Positions 11,457 to 22,811 of a stretch of DNA of 64,000 nt are shown piece by piece. How positions within the stretch are numbered: the first letter of the stretch is position 1; each line of letters begins with the position of its first letter. Location: the NCBI GenBank assembly GCA_030247855.1, contig JAPDRN010000042.1:1-64000 (forward strand), written 5' to 3'. The notes beneath the pieces are model-generated. The model made no database searches and was not told the DNA's origin. It saw only the letters and a list, made by a program, of their open reading frames with translations. This stretch comes from Knufia peltigerae. Its lineage: Eukaryota > Ascomycota > Eurotiomycetes > Chaetothyriales > Trichomeriaceae. The position numbers were made by a program, and so were the translations under genes.

Positions 11457-13631
11457 TCACGAGGAAGCTTTGATCATGTCGGCGCCCTTTTCTGCCACGG
11501 CGTACGTACTCGCCATGATGTTTCCGGAGACGTGCCCGGGGAAGACGGAGGCGTCCACGACACGAAGCCCCCGGACCCCCTTGACCCTCAACTCGTTGTC
11601 GACGACTTCTCCCAAGGCGCACGTCCCGATGAGGTGGTACTGCGTGGCGATGTTGTTCCTGACGTAGTCGATCCGGTCGGATTCGGTGTCCAGACTGGCT
11701 TCCGGGGGTGGCAGTTCACGCCGGTCCAGGGACTTTGCGAGGACCGGGTGTTTGGCGACTCGGTCCATCCAGCTCATGCCGGCGGCCAAGATTTTGGCGT
11801 CGACCTCGTTGCGGAAGTAACCCGGGTCGATCTCGGGAGCGGCCAAGGGGTCGGCGGACTTGATGTGGACGGTGCCCCGCGAGAGAGGGTGTTCCAGGCA
11901 CATGAGCAGAGAAATCTGTTGGCGTCCCGGTGGTGGCGAGGAAAAGAATTGGGTCTGGTCGGACCCCTTGGACACGTCGAGACGGCAGCCTATACAGAAA
12001 GTCTGTAGGTTGGCAAAGGTCGGATCTCGGAGTTGATCGACGATGACCTGAGGGGAGGTCAGATACGTAAGCGATCACTCTCTTTGTTTCTTCTATCTTC
12101 TTTTTGGGGGGTTGGGGAGTGGTGGACAACAACGTGTGGCACAACAGTTGGTACTTGACGAGGGGGTGAGTAATTAGATACCTTTTCTTGAGCCTTTTCA
12201 AAATCCGTCCTGGCCAGAGATTTGTCTCGAATCTCTTTTATCGTGGCTTCAAGTTCTTCAGGGGAGACGAGCGTGGAGTAAGATACAAACCCCATCATCA
12301 TCCCGGGGGACGCGTAGGGCCCCTTTGCGCTCTTCTGGTACACGTCCTGTTGCATCTTCATAAACTCTTCGCCGTGGAGAGCGTCGAGCGAGGTGACGCC
12401 TGGTTTGAGATCGTACAGTAGTCCGCCGAGGACGTGGTCTTGGAAATTCGCACCGACGCCCTTGTTCTCGACGACGCACTCGACGCCGGCCTTTCGCAGG
12501 ACGTCCGGGTCGCCGATCCCACTGAGCTCGAGGAGTTGCGGGCTTTGAATGACACCCGCGGACAGAACAACTTCGCGGGTCGCACCGACGGTGTATTTCT
12601 GCCCCTTGTGGACAAACTCGACGCCTTTGGCCGTCGTTCCGTCGAGGACGATCCGCGTGGCCTGGGCCTCGGTCAGCACCTTCAGATTTGGTCGATGTAG
12701 GTTCGGTCGCAAGTAGCCGGTCGCGGCGTACGACCGCTTCCCCGGGTCGTCCGCGCGATTGACCGCGCCCAGGCTGGAATAGAAGCCCATGTGGTCGCCG
12801 GACCAGGCGTCGTGGATGGTCTTCTTGGAGCCCGTCACGGCGTATGCAGCTTCGGCAAAGTCGACTTCAAAGGGAGAATACCAGTCATTGAAACTCGTGT
12901 GGATGGGACCGTCTTTGCCGTGGAACTTGTCACCACCTGCGATGGGCATGAATCGGGGATCGTCGTGGACGGGGGTCACGTCTAGGGTCTGATGTTTGCG
13001 GAAGTACGGCGCCATACCGTCCCAGCCCCAGCCTGGATTGCCCATGGATTCCCAACCATCGTAGTCTGCTCTGCTTCCACGAACATACTGTTCCGGTGGA
13101 GAAACTCAGCTAGGTGTCTCATCATGGCAGAGGGAACTGAAGCGGGACTTGGAAGCCAACAGACAAGAAAGATGACATTCTTGCCAGGGCAAGGAACAGG
13201 AAATGAATGGCATGAAGGTCAGGAGACGTACCATTAGATAGTTGATACCGGAGGAGCCGCCGAGGATTCGCCCACGAGGCATCGAGTACACCTTGTTCCC
13301 GGCGTTGGGCTGAGGTGTCGATGTCATGCACCAATCGTACTCCGGACGACCAATCTAGGATTTTTTGGACTGAGCCTAGAGAAATCTCACACAGCACGTC
13401 ACTCACCATGGTAGGGTAAAGAGCTGGCGTCGAGACCTTGGGATCGTCCATGCGGTTCTCTCCAGCTTCTAGTACAGCCACTGAGATCTTTGGGTCTTCT
13501 GTAAGACGAGCGGCAACACACAACCCTGCTGTGCCGCCCCCGACAATCACAAAGTCATATTGACGTGACACGAGCTCGTCGACCGAGCAGAGGGCATTTG
13601 CCCGGCCATTCATACCATAGGTGTTCGCCAT
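11457..13631 (-). CDS. GMC family FAD-dependent oxidoreductase
   Basis: Four exons, 13631-13407, 13354-13232, 13087-12182 and 12047-11457, encode 614 residues, the usual GMC size. All introns are phase 0 and GT..AG (52, 144 and 134 bp). Motifs in order: FVIVGGGTAGLCVAARL, the FAD Rossmann loop at about residues 28-42; RGRILGGSSGINYLM, GMC signature 1; GVIQSPQLLELSGIG, signature 2; and the C-terminal YHLIGTCALGE...VVDASVFPGHVSGN segment with the catalytic His region. The family oxidises alcohols, aldehydes or sugars. Here an aryl- or aliphatic-alcohol oxidase/dehydrogenase is plausible but the substrate cannot be read. No signal peptide is seen, so it is probably intracellular. The two longer introns could be re-cut by transcript data. 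Confidence 0.9.
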
Positions 13632-15656
13632 GGTGCACGTTGGGCTCTGCACTGCTCGAGAAAGAGACACAAAACTAGAAGGAAGCCACCGACGAGAACA
13701 ATGTATCTTGTTCGATACCGTCGTGACCTTGTCTACTTGGACGGAAATACCTTTTGGAATTTCGCTAATCCTGTCGAAGTTCGGGACTACGGACTTCAAT
13801 TCTGTAGCATTTCGGTACTGCCGACTTCAGTTCTGTCGAGTTGGGCACGAGTATTGTCGAGTTCTACCTCCCCCGCAATCACGTAGTATCAGGGTTCAAT
13901 GAACGCCGATGGTCATGTAGACCGAGGATGATATTTGCGGGGGAGTTGTCAATCACCTGCGAGGGCAGTGCCCGATCCCTATGAGAGGGTAAGCAAGAGA
14001 GGAGAGACATTGTCGATGAACACGGTCGAGCATTCGGAATCATGGATGTTCCCCGGCCACGATTTATTGGTCGTCACGATTGACTCGCGGAAAACAATAT
14101 CGCCGGGCCATTGTCTGTGTGTACGCCACGATAGCAGTGAGGAGGCAATGTTGAAACGGCCCAATGTAGCAACCGAACCAGAATTGGCTGGAGCTGAGTT
14201 TTTCAACAAGTTTAGAACATGATGAATAATGTCGGTCTGTAGTGTGGTCATCATGCTCCCAATTCTGTGGCTTGCGTCTTGAAGAGAGTCGGCTCGATTT
14301 CGTGATTCTCTGCACGTCAGGTTGATGTCCAAAAATAGGGTGGGCCAAAGCACTGAAACTGGCGTAGCTGATGGATTGAGGTTTCAGGGCGTAGTGAATC
14401 AATGCGAGTGAGAAGTGAGTAGAGGGTACTCCGTGCTCATGGTCTGGACTGCTGTACAGTATGTACTTGTCAAGGCTCTAGGCGATGGCGAGAGCAAGTT
14501 ATCTGCACCTTTTACGGAGTACCGCGAGTAGGTTTGGGACGCCGGTATCCATAGGTAGTATCCATATGTAGACGCGGTGGTGGTGTTGTCGTGTTGTCTT
14601 GTTGTTGGTGGCTGACGCCGTCAAGGGTCTAAGGGACAAGTAAGTACTGTACCTTTTCTCTCTGGATCTCGGCGTTCCAACATGTGCTTGTTTTTAAGCC
14701 GGTGCCACGTACTCCTTTATCCACATATTTACGGTACATCCTTGTACAAGTCTGGCGCCCATCGCCCCTGTCGTTCCTATCCAATCCTACTTCATTTTCT
14801 GCTCGTTATGTCGCGTCGAGGCTGTGGCCGTGCATAGATTTTTTTTTCTGGTTCGCTTTGCTAAAATTTCCCACATCCCACCAGATCTCAGATGGCGGCG
14901 GCTGTGGCTGTCTCAATCTTCTTACTTGGGAAAATCGGTGGAAGTTTTCTCGGTGCTACATTCCTCCTTGTGGTCCCTGTCTTGAACACCCCCTGCATCA
15001 GCCTCAGCATCCTGAATCCATATCTCCCAATACGGTGTACACAATCCGTGTGTATTTGCATGTGAACGCCATGTCGTATCTCTATTCAGACCAACGTTCT
15101 AGTTCTACTTGGGGCAACGTCCCATTCCGAGCCAGTTTTATCAATGCCCATTCTTGTTGAACCCACCTGCGAGCCACCTGAGAATCATCACAGGTACAAG
15201 TATATCTCGGGTGGTTTCCCTCTGATGCCGCCAACCACTTCTCGATGCTCTTGATTTGCGCTCCGTCATCACACCGGCCAACATCCTGATTACTGTGTTC
15301 GATCGATCCCCATAGACCGTGATACAATCTTTGCCGTCCGTACCCGTACAGCATCTCTTGACACGGGTTTCACCCAATCCCCATTGTCACCTGTTGTGTT
15401 GGTTTGTGCAGAATCACCGGAGCTTTCGGCTTCCACCACACGAGCACATTACGAGTACAACTCACATCTACACATTCTCAACGTCAGACCGAATACCTCT
15501 CTCCACAAGTCTGTGCGGATACTTCCAGGAACATATCTTGAGACGAGCATCCCCCAAGCTTCAATCTCTCACTCTCTCTCAACCACACACTTTCGACTCA
15601 GCAGCTAGCCTTACGCTATTTGGAAATACATCGGTTCAAATCAACCTCTCTTCACC
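13632..15656. other. Long intergenic region upstream of the GMC gene
   Basis: About 2 kb with no convincing gene. It contains a 31-bp tandem repeat (13771-13848), one exact TACGGAGTA (14513-14521) and a near copy (14427). The open frames at 13935-14222 and 14684-15160 have no domain or gene-like composition. Confidence 0.5.
13771..13848. repeat. Imperfect 31-bp tandem repeat in GMC upstream region
   Basis: Units begin CTGTCGAAGTTCGG at 13771, CTGTAGCATTTCGG at 13802 and a partial unit CTGTCGAGTTGGGC at 13833. The first two differ at a few positions over 31 bp. It sits about 140-215 bp upstream of the GMC start codon. Confidence 0.75.
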
Positions 15657-15995
15657 ATGTTCGACTCTCACAACCAGAATCCCTTGTCTTCCAAATGTGA
15701 ACACGGCCTGCGAAAAGCATACCAGAAGGCAAAGGCTTCCAAGTCTTCCAAGCCTTCCACATCAGCGAAATCCACTCCTGCTTCCTCAGCCTCTTCTTCC
15801 CGGACATGTTCGGCAGCCTCACTGGCACCAACTGAGCCTGTTGCCGAATGGGCGCACCAAGTTCATTTGATGCAGAATCGAAGATACGACTGGTGTCAAG
15901 GTTGTCACCCCAAGGTGTCCACCGCACAGATTCCATCGCAGAAGATCCTGCAGAAACACTTTCAAAATCACGAACCTTATCACGCGTACCAATGA
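15657..15995 (+). CDS. Small hypothetical Cys/His-containing protein
   Basis: A 112-residue frame starting in a good context (CACCATG) after a pyrimidine-rich leader of the kind seen before fungal genes. The N-terminus has a CEHG motif, the middle is a Lys/Ser/Ala/Pro low-complexity stretch, and the end has RRYDWCQGCHP. The CEHG and CxxCH pairs could bind one zinc, but that is speculation. No family is recognised. It may be a chance frame; conservation would decide. Confidence 0.4.
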   Translation: MFDSHNQNPLSSKCEHGLRKAYQKAKASKSSKPSTSAKSTPASSASSSRTCSAASLAPTEPVAEWAHQVHLMQNRRYDWCQGCHPKVSTAQIPSQKILQKHFQNHEPYHAYQ

Positions 15996-16187
15996 AGTTC
16001 GAATCTATTGTGGCATTTTGTTGAATTTAGCATGGAGTTGGTGAATGTCGAGAAAGAATCATATCTTGCATTGGCTTTGGGATGATGTTGATGAATCACG
16101 AATGTTGTACATAATGACAGCGGCTACCGTCATCGCTTCGACTATGACTATAATTCAAAGAAACTTGACTCATGACAAAGGCAGTCG

Positions 16188-16765
16188 TCAATGACCGTTT
16201 ACTGCCGCAGTCCTGGCCTCTTTGAGCTTTTGGATTTGCTCTCTGAACATGCCCTCGTAGTCTTCTTGTCTGAATACCTTGGCTTCGTCAGTACACATTC
16301 AACTTCCAAGGAACACGCTTCATACCCTTGTAGCCTCAAGTGCACTTGGCTCACCCAGTTCTGGATCGGCACCGGCCTTCAACAGGAGCTTGATGATCTC
16401 GGCTTCATTCTTGAACACCACTCCTGCCAGTATGGACTGGCCTCGATCATTCAGTCTGTTGGGGTCTGCGCCATGCTGAACAAGTAACGAAGCGAGTGGC
16501 TCGTGGCCATGGTAAGATGCCAACATCAGCTGAGTAGCTCTGGGTCAGCCCTGGAGTGAGTACTAGTTCTGGTCCTTACTAGACTATCTCCTTTATCATT
16601 GGTCAAATTCGCCGGCAGCCCCTGTGGTAGTGCCTGTTCGAAGATGTCCATCTGCCCATGGCGAGCTGCCTCGAAAAACCTTGATGCTAAGGCAATGGCC
16701 TCTGGGGGCAATTCATCGGCTGTCTGTGGACCGCCCGTGGCGCCTGTAGGAGGGGCTGAATCCAT
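16188..16765 (-). CDS. Small ankyrin-repeat protein
   Basis: Three exons, 16765-16580, 16529-16326 and 16277-16188, joined over 50- and 48-bp introns, encode 159 residues. Splicing gives LTNDKGDSLLMLASYHGHEPLASLLVQHGADPNRLNDRGQSIL..., a clean run of ankyrin repeats: TLLMLAsyHGH, GADPNRLNDRGQS and LLKAGADPELG. A helical tail of about 30 residues (VFRQEDYEGMFREQIQKLKEAR) ends the protein. Ankyrin repeats are protein-binding scaffolds and the partner is unknown. The ATG at 16765 is chosen because upstream in-frame codons lack another ATG. Confidence 0.88.
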
Positions 16766-17630
16766 GGTTATGTTTTTCACTTAGTCCAGAGAGATTGAGC
16801 ACGCTCTCAACGGGGGATCAAATCTACGAATCTCTTGCCATTGATTACGGAGCAGTCAGCATTGAATATAATTCTAGACAGAAAGCCCCGGTGAATGACG
16901 TCGTTGAAGATATCGCTTATTCAATGGGTCAGGTAAGGTGCAACGAACATTTAGCCTAACGTAGAGGCAACAATCTCAGTAACCCGAACATGAAGCAATG
17001 CACGTCAAGCGTTAGTCCGAGATCCAGCACGATTGATACAGTACGAGAACTCCATCATGGCTTGAGATTCAATCCAAGTATTGAGAAAGCCATCTCCTCG
17101 GCCTTTGCTTTTATGGACAGCCTTCCACGTGATCGGTGGACTGGTCTTGCAAGGCTGAAGTGCCGTCCCGAATGAAGATTAGTCATGCTGCGATGGCGTG
17201 ATTTACGGGCAAGATGATTTGTATACAGAAGGAAAATTGACACAACTGTGGAACTGACCACCAAGACCTTTTTCTCACAGCGTGCGGCCTTTGAACCCTT
17301 TCTACGCTTCTGCGCTCGAGCAGCAGAGAAGCACGCCTTCGCTGCCCCTCCAATTGCTCGCTGATGCAATCATGGGCCCCTCCACATCATTGCGCGGGCC
17401 ACAGAAATTTGCCCGCCGCCGACAGGTGATCCCCGTCTACAAGACAAAAAGATTTGTCGTTATGCCTGGGCCGTCTTAGAACAACACGAGACTAATCTAC
17501 AGTACTATATATCAAGCCCCCCGCCGTATTTCTGATCCGTCAATCTTAGCTTAACACAGTCAAAAGAGATACCCTTCGAGCACCGCCTTTTTACCTCTTA
17601 ACTTCACGCAGTTCCAACACCGCAGTCACT
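16766..17630. other. Divergent intergenic region, ankyrin gene / peroxiredoxin gene
   Basis: 865 bp with promoters for both neighbours. A TATA-like element lies at 17506-17512. The short frames here are not supported as genes. Confidence 0.5.
17506..17512 (+). promoter_or_regulatory. Putative TATA box of the peroxiredoxin gene
   Basis: TATATAT 119 bp upstream of the ATG at 17631, with a pyrimidine-rich leader following. Consistent with a strongly expressed antioxidant gene, but assigned by position only. Confidence 0.4.
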
Positions 17631-18572
17631 ATGGCCGACCGTCCAGAGCCGTACGTACCTACTGAATGATCCTCGAGCAGTTGGCGCGAAGCGACAACCG
17701 GCATCCTTCGCATCTTCCGCTAACAACACCGTTGCTACAGTCTCCGTCTGGGTTCAATTGCCCCAAACTTCAAGGCAGAGACCACCAAAGGTCCCATTGA
17801 CTTCCACGAGTTCATTGGCGACAACTGGGTCGTCCTCTTTTGTAAGAGCTGAGATACCATAACCACTGAGGCGTCGCTGACAATGTCACTTAGCACACCC
17901 AGAAGATTTTACGCCAGGTTCGTACCACCGAACAGCCCACTATCCCTACCTCCATCGCACACATTTGGGCTCAAGAGCTCTTCAAAAGAGATGGGTAAGG
18001 CGCAATAAACGAGCAGGCGCTGACAATTCCCAGTGTGCACTACCGAATTAGGTGCTTTTGCAAAGTTGGAGCCCGAATTCGCAAAGAGAGGCTGCAAGTT
18101 GATCGGTCTTTCGGCCAACACGATCGACAGCCATGGAGACTGGATCAAGGACATCAACGAGATCAGTGGCAGCAACCTGCAATTCCCCATTATCGGCGAC
18201 AAGAACCGACAAGTGGCTCTGTTGTATGATATGATCGACCACCAAGACGCCACCAACGTCGACTCCAAGGGCATCGCCTTCACCATTCGATCAGTCTTCA
18301 TCATCGACCCCAAGAAGACCATCCGAACCATCCTCTCCTACCCCGCCTCAACTGGCCGAAACACTGCTGAGGTGCTCAGAATCGTCGACTCCCTGCAGAC
18401 CGGCGACAAGCACAAGGTTACTACCCCGATCAACTGGGTGCCTGGTGACGATGTGATCGTCCACCCCAGTGTCAAGACGGAGCAGGCAAAGGAGATCTGG
18501 CCTGACATGAAGATTGTCAAGCCATACTTGCGAGTAACTCCTCTGCCCAAGGACAAGACCACCGCAGCTTAA
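17631..18572 (+). CDS. 1-Cys peroxiredoxin (Prx6/Prx1 type)
   Basis: Four exons, 17631-17650, 17741-17841, 17894-17917 and 18034-18572, encode 227 residues. They assemble into LRLGSIAPNF...WVVLFSHPEDFTPVCTTELG, the peroxiredoxin core with peroxidatic Cys50 in PVCTTE. The length and C-terminal dimerisation region (INWVPGDDVIVHPSV) mark the 1-Cys Prx6-like subfamily, which reduces hydroperoxides. Yeast Prx1 is mitochondrial, but no targeting peptide is seen here, so a cytosolic location is likely. Exon 1 is 20 nt and exon 3 only 24 nt, so automatic gene calls may miss both. Confidence 0.95.
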
Positions 18573-19595
18573 AGGACGGCCTGAAAGAGGAGATGTATCG
18601 CGTTAGCAGCGTCAAGAGTTTTAGTACCGTCCACCTTTGCAGATAAAAACAGAAATTTATACATCCTTAAGTCCAATGAAATAGTCCTAGAGTCTCCTCA
18701 CAAGTGACGACCAACAGTGTTAGGCGCGTAGTTGGCGCTTCGACTGATCGCATGAAGTAGATAGATGGATCCAATCTGTGTATCGATTGCATGTGCTCGT
18801 AAACGCGCGGCTTTTGGCAACCCACGATAACAATTCGCATCGCAACCAACGCGGACACAAGAGCAACCTTAGCATGCCAGGGCGCGACATCTCATCCCTT
18901 GATCCTGGTCAGGAGGAGGTACTTTGATCTCCTCTGACTCGCCGGTTTGCATCTGCTGGGATCCGGCTTGGCACCGATCTTCGCGGGGCGTGCTGCATGA
19001 AGCCTGTCTAGACCTGATGAGGGCAACGAACTCGCTACACAAATCGCAACTTAAATTCTCCTACACCACAGCCTTTGTTGTACAGGCTTGTCAGTCCCTT
19101 TCCGGCTTTCGAAGGCCTCTGCAGCGCCAGATAGCACAGACTGTGCTTCTCCCAAGGTCAACAAGTACGCATTTTGGCGTCGGCCCCTATTCTCAGGAAA
19201 AGGCCCCTCAAGTGACACCAAGCAAAGGACCTTCTTCAAAGACAGGCGTGATCCCGAGACAGGTTCTTTGTCCTGGCGGTAAGTGTTCCTCCTTTCTCGT
19301 CATGCATCGCACTGCCGACTTCCTCCTGTTTCCGATTCTCAATTCGGCTGCCTACTGGCACTTTGGGCGCGCAAGATCCTCGAGGACCTTTCCGAGGTCG
19401 CGAGGTCGAGATAGGGTCAAAATTGATATGCCAATAATGCTGGCTCTGTGTCAATGCAGGACTTGAGTTGCTATTTCATACTTCACTTGAGATCTCTCTT
19501 TTCCTCTTGCTTTGTCTTCTTTTGCTTTCTACGTTGTTTGACGGCTTAATATTGCTACTTTATACCACCTGATATGCTGTTGGATCGAGCTGATC
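18573..19595. other. Intergenic region, no gene seen
   Basis: About 1 kb between the peroxiredoxin and kelch/BTB genes. A 180-codon frame at 18924-19466 lacks domains and is probably untranslated leader or promoter. No RNA gene seen. Confidence 0.5.
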
Positions 19596-22500
19596 ATGAA
19601 CAGATTCCGCAGAAAAAGCCCCCGGAAGAACAACAAACCTCTACAGATAGGTGGCTTACGTTTTTGGACATCAAGTTTTGGACTTTCGTCTCCAGAGGAA
19701 CAATCTTGGCTGCACAACCCCGTCTCTCCCTCAGGCAGCAGTTCAAGATCTTTACTGCGATCATTTGCTCTCTGGTCGAATCAATCATCGAGCTCGGTTG
19801 CCGACGAAAAGCTCTGGAGTGGTGGACACCATCACGCCCTCACTGACGATCTTCAGCATCCCAGATTTGGTTCAGCAAACCCTGCTTATCCGGCGAACTC
19901 TGCCAGCAAATCCCCCAAGGCGAGTCGGTTGCCACGGTATGTGCCTATTGTAATCCCCGACTTTGCACAACCCTTCGCGAGAGAACTCCGCACGTGCGCA
20001 TCGGAGTCGGATATTAATAGCCATCGATACTCGACCGCTTCGACTATAAAAGCATTGACGTACGAGGCAGCTCACTCATCAAATTTATCGAATGTAGTTG
20101 GCGCACCGAGGACTGCAACGGGCTCAGAGGACAAGAAGGACAACTCGAGCCTGGTTGCACGACAAGAAAATTTCACGATGAACAACAGTCAAGTCAGCCT
20201 TACGGCCTCGGATGTCAGTATGGAGGCACCCACCGGCTCTGCCTCGGCCACAAACGGAGCGGGAAACATTGGAACCGCACCAGGAGTCTCTCAACAGGGG
20301 ACCGCGCCGACAAATCTATCTGGACTGGTGTGTAATGTACACAGAACCACGGGGCAAGAACCACATGCTCTTGTCGGGGCCACGACCACTATTCTGGGCG
20401 ACAAACTGTACGTTTTCGGAGGCAGGATACATTCTAGAACGAAACCACAATTGACCTCGGACCTCTATGAGCTGGATTTGATTCACCGACACTGGACAAA
20501 GATTGAAGCTGTCGGTGACATCCCTCCACCACGATACTTCCACAGTGTATGCGCACTGGGCGATGCGAAACTGGTCTGCTACGGCGGCATGTCTCCAGCA
20601 ACTCACAAAAACGCGGCAAACTCGCAGGGTGGGAAGGGCGGAGTTGAACCACAGCCCGAAGTGGTCGTCATGTCGGACATCCATATCTTTGACGTCCCGA
20701 CACGGAAATGGACGCTGATCTCGACATCAGAAAACCCTCAAGGGCGGTACGCACACTGCGCAGCCGTCTTGCCCTCGTCGGCGGTCTTCACGTCGGCGAA
20801 CGCGCCATTGTCTGCCATCCAACACAACCCGTCCTCATCGGACCCCCATTCGGGCACTCTGGGCGTACAGCTCGACGGGAGCGGAGGCGCAGAGATGATC
20901 GTCGTAGGAGGCCAGGACAGCAGCAACAACTACATCGAGCAGATCAGCGTGTTCAACCTGCGAAGCCTCAAGTGGACCAACACCACCTCGTGGGATCGCA
21001 AGTGCGGAGCGTATAAGAGCATGGTGGCGCCCATGACGGGGCTGTCTGCAGAACTAGTGGGAAGAGGAGTTCCCCTCAACGACCCAGAGGCTCTGAAGAT
21101 GACGAGAAGGCCCGGCACCTCGATGCTGATTTATTCCAATTACAACTTCCTCGACGTGAAGCTGGAACTGCAGATCCGGCTACCGGATGGCTCGCTAGTC
21201 GAGAAGCCGATGAGCGGCACCGTGTCGCCGCCCGGACTACGGTTCCCCAACGGCGGCATCATCGACGGTCATTTCGTGGTCAGCGGCACCTACCTGACGT
21301 CCTCCAAGCACGAGTACGCACTGTGGGCACTTGACCTCAAGACACTGACGTGGGCGAGAATCGACACCAACGGATCCATCTTCTCGCAAGGGAGCTGGAA
21401 TCGAGGAATCCTGTGGAACCGACGAAACACGTTCGTCATCCTGGGCCACCGCAAGCGCAGCTTGGTGGACGACTACAACCACCGGCGCATCAACTTCAAC
21501 CACGTGTGCATGGTCGAGCTCGAGGCGTTTGGTCTGTACGACAACCCGCGAACGGAAACACCCACGTCGTCGTACGTCTCGGTCTCTTCCCCAGTCGTGC
21601 CCACCTCGTTGCGGTCCAGCTTGCCCACACATCTGGCCGGTGGACGACCATACAACATCAAGGCCGAACAGTTGGGCCAAGCAGCACTGGGCTTGAGCGA
21701 GCTCTCAGACATGGAGATTGTGGCGCTGGGGGGCGAGAAGATTCCCTGTAATTCATTCATCCTTTCCCGACGATGGGGACCGTTCTTCAACCAACTCCTG
21801 GCCGAGTCCGCGACCACGAACGAAACCGTGAGCGCGTCGGACGGCGCGACCTTGCGACCCGGCGGTGAACGGTCACAGGCGAGCCGCAACTCGTCACTGA
21901 CCATCACCCCCAGTGCGGCCAACGGGTTCGCCGGGACGCCGGGTTCTTCTATCGCGGGATCTGCTATCAATACCACGACGACGATGGGAGGGTCTGGGCC
22001 GGGGTCCGATCCCATCCTCGACCCTCAGCGCTCACTCAGTCGATCGACGACCCGGACGCTGGTCGAACTGCCCAACCCCACGTCGGTGCCGGCGTCGAAC
22101 CGGCCACGGTCACTCTACCTGCCGCACATGGCGCAGACGATCCACCTGCTGCTGCACTTCCTGTACACGTCGTCCCTGCCGCCGGTGGGTTACCCCCTCT
22201 GCACGCCCCACACGCTCTGCTCCCTCCTCCAGATGGCGCGCCCTTACCAGATCGACGGCCTGCTCGAGGCCACGGTCGAACGGCTCCACGAGGCCCTGGA
22301 CGGGCGCAACTCGGCCGCCGTCTTCAACGCCGCGGCCATGGCGGCGGGCGGCGGCCGCGGGCTCGTCGGCGCCGTGGGTGGGGGGTTGTTGTCGTCGGGC
22401 ATGACGGGACGACGGGAGAGCGAAGCCACCGCCGTCGGTGAGCAGACGACCGCCGCGTCGTTGACCGGCAAGACCGCGGGCCTGAAATTGACGACCAGCT

Positions 22501-22811
22501 ACGAGGAGCCCAGAGGAAGGAAAGGCCACGGCAAGAGCAGTTCAACAGACACGACGTCCACCTCGACCTCGACCGACGTCTCGCACACGGACCCGGAGAT
22601 GTCCCCGCTCGACGACCCCGACGTGGGCGGCGGCGACCGAGGGGAGCGAGGCAGTCGAGGCCAGCAGGGTGACAGGGAGGTTCGAGAAATGTGGACGGGA
22701 GACGTGAGCTCGGTGATTGGGTTGCAGAAACGTGGGTTGAGAGGGTTGATGGAGGGACGTAGGTTGAGGGAACGGGCCAACACGGGAGCGACGGGTGTAG
22801 ATGGGATGTGA
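19596..22811 (+). CDS. ral2: Kelch-repeat/BTB-like protein, Ral2-like
   Basis: A single 1071-residue frame without introns. The N-terminal ~240 residues are Ser/Thr-rich and disordered. Kelch repeats follow at about 245-560: HALVGATTTILGDKLYVFGG, PPPRYFHSVCALGDAKLVCYGG, GRYAHCAAVL and MIVVGGQDSSNNY. A BTB-like fold appears split: EIVALGGEKIPCNSFILSRR near 705-730, and after a Gly/Ser/Thr insert, HMAQTIHLLLHFLYTSSLP near 845. Kelch plus BTB on one chain recalls fission-yeast Ral2, needed for Ras1 activation; orthology is inference. The C-terminal 150 residues are low-complexity (Thr/Ser, Gly/Arg). GC content rises sharply in the 3' half, which does not by itself imply transfer. Confidence 0.82.
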   Translation: MNRFRRKSPRKNNKPLQIGGLRFWTSSFGLSSPEEQSWLHNPVSPSGSSSRSLLRSFALWSNQSSSSVADEKLWSGGHHHALTDDLQHPRFGSANPAYPANSASKSPKASRLPRYVPIVIPDFAQPFARELRTCASESDINSHRYSTASTIKALTYEAAHSSNLSNVVGAPRTATGSEDKKDNSSLVARQENFTMNNSQVSLTASDVSMEAPTGSASATNGAGNIGTAPGVSQQGTAPTNLSGLVCNVHRTTGQEPHALVGATTTILGDKLYVFGGRIHSRTKPQLTSDLYELDLIHRHWTKIEAVGDIPPPRYFHSVCALGDAKLVCYGGMSPATHKNAANSQGGKGGVEPQPEVVVMSDIHIFDVPTRKWTLISTSENPQGRYAHCAAVLPSSAVFTSANAPLSAIQHNPSSSDPHSGTLGVQLDGSGGAEMIVVGGQDSSNNYIEQISVFNLRSLKWTNTTSWDRKCGAYKSMVAPMTGLSAELVGRGVPLNDPEALKMTRRPGTSMLIYSNYNFLDVKLELQIRLPDGSLVEKPMSGTVSPPGLRFPNGGIIDGHFVVSGTYLTSSKHEYALWALDLKTLTWARIDTNGSIFSQGSWNRGILWNRRNTFVILGHRKRSLVDDYNHRRINFNHVCMVELEAFGLYDNPRTETPTSSYVSVSSPVVPTSLRSSLPTHLAGGRPYNIKAEQLGQAALGLSELSDMEIVALGGEKIPCNSFILSRRWGPFFNQLLAESATTNETVSASDGATLRPGGERSQASRNSSLTITPSAANGFAGTPGSSIAGSAINTTTTMGGSGPGSDPILDPQRSLSRSTTRTLVELPNPTSVPASNRPRSLYLPHMAQTIHLLLHFLYTSSLPPVGYPLCTPHTLCSLLQMARPYQIDGLLEATVERLHEALDGRNSAAVFNAAAMAAGGGRGLVGAVGGGLLSSGMTGRRESEATAVGEQTTAASLTGKTAGLKLTTSYEEPRGRKGHGKSSSTDTTSTSTSTDVSHTDPEMSPLDDPDVGGGDRGERGSRGQQGDREVREMWTGDVSSVIGLQKRGLRGLMEGRRLRERANTGATGVDGM

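Noticed and set aside
14684..15160. 158-codon open frame
   Set aside because: No domain, odd composition (Trp/Phe/Cys-rich), no leader or splice support; likely chance.
18924..19466. 180-codon open frame upstream of the kelch gene
   Set aside because: No recognisable domain and it lies where promoter or leader of the kelch gene is expected.
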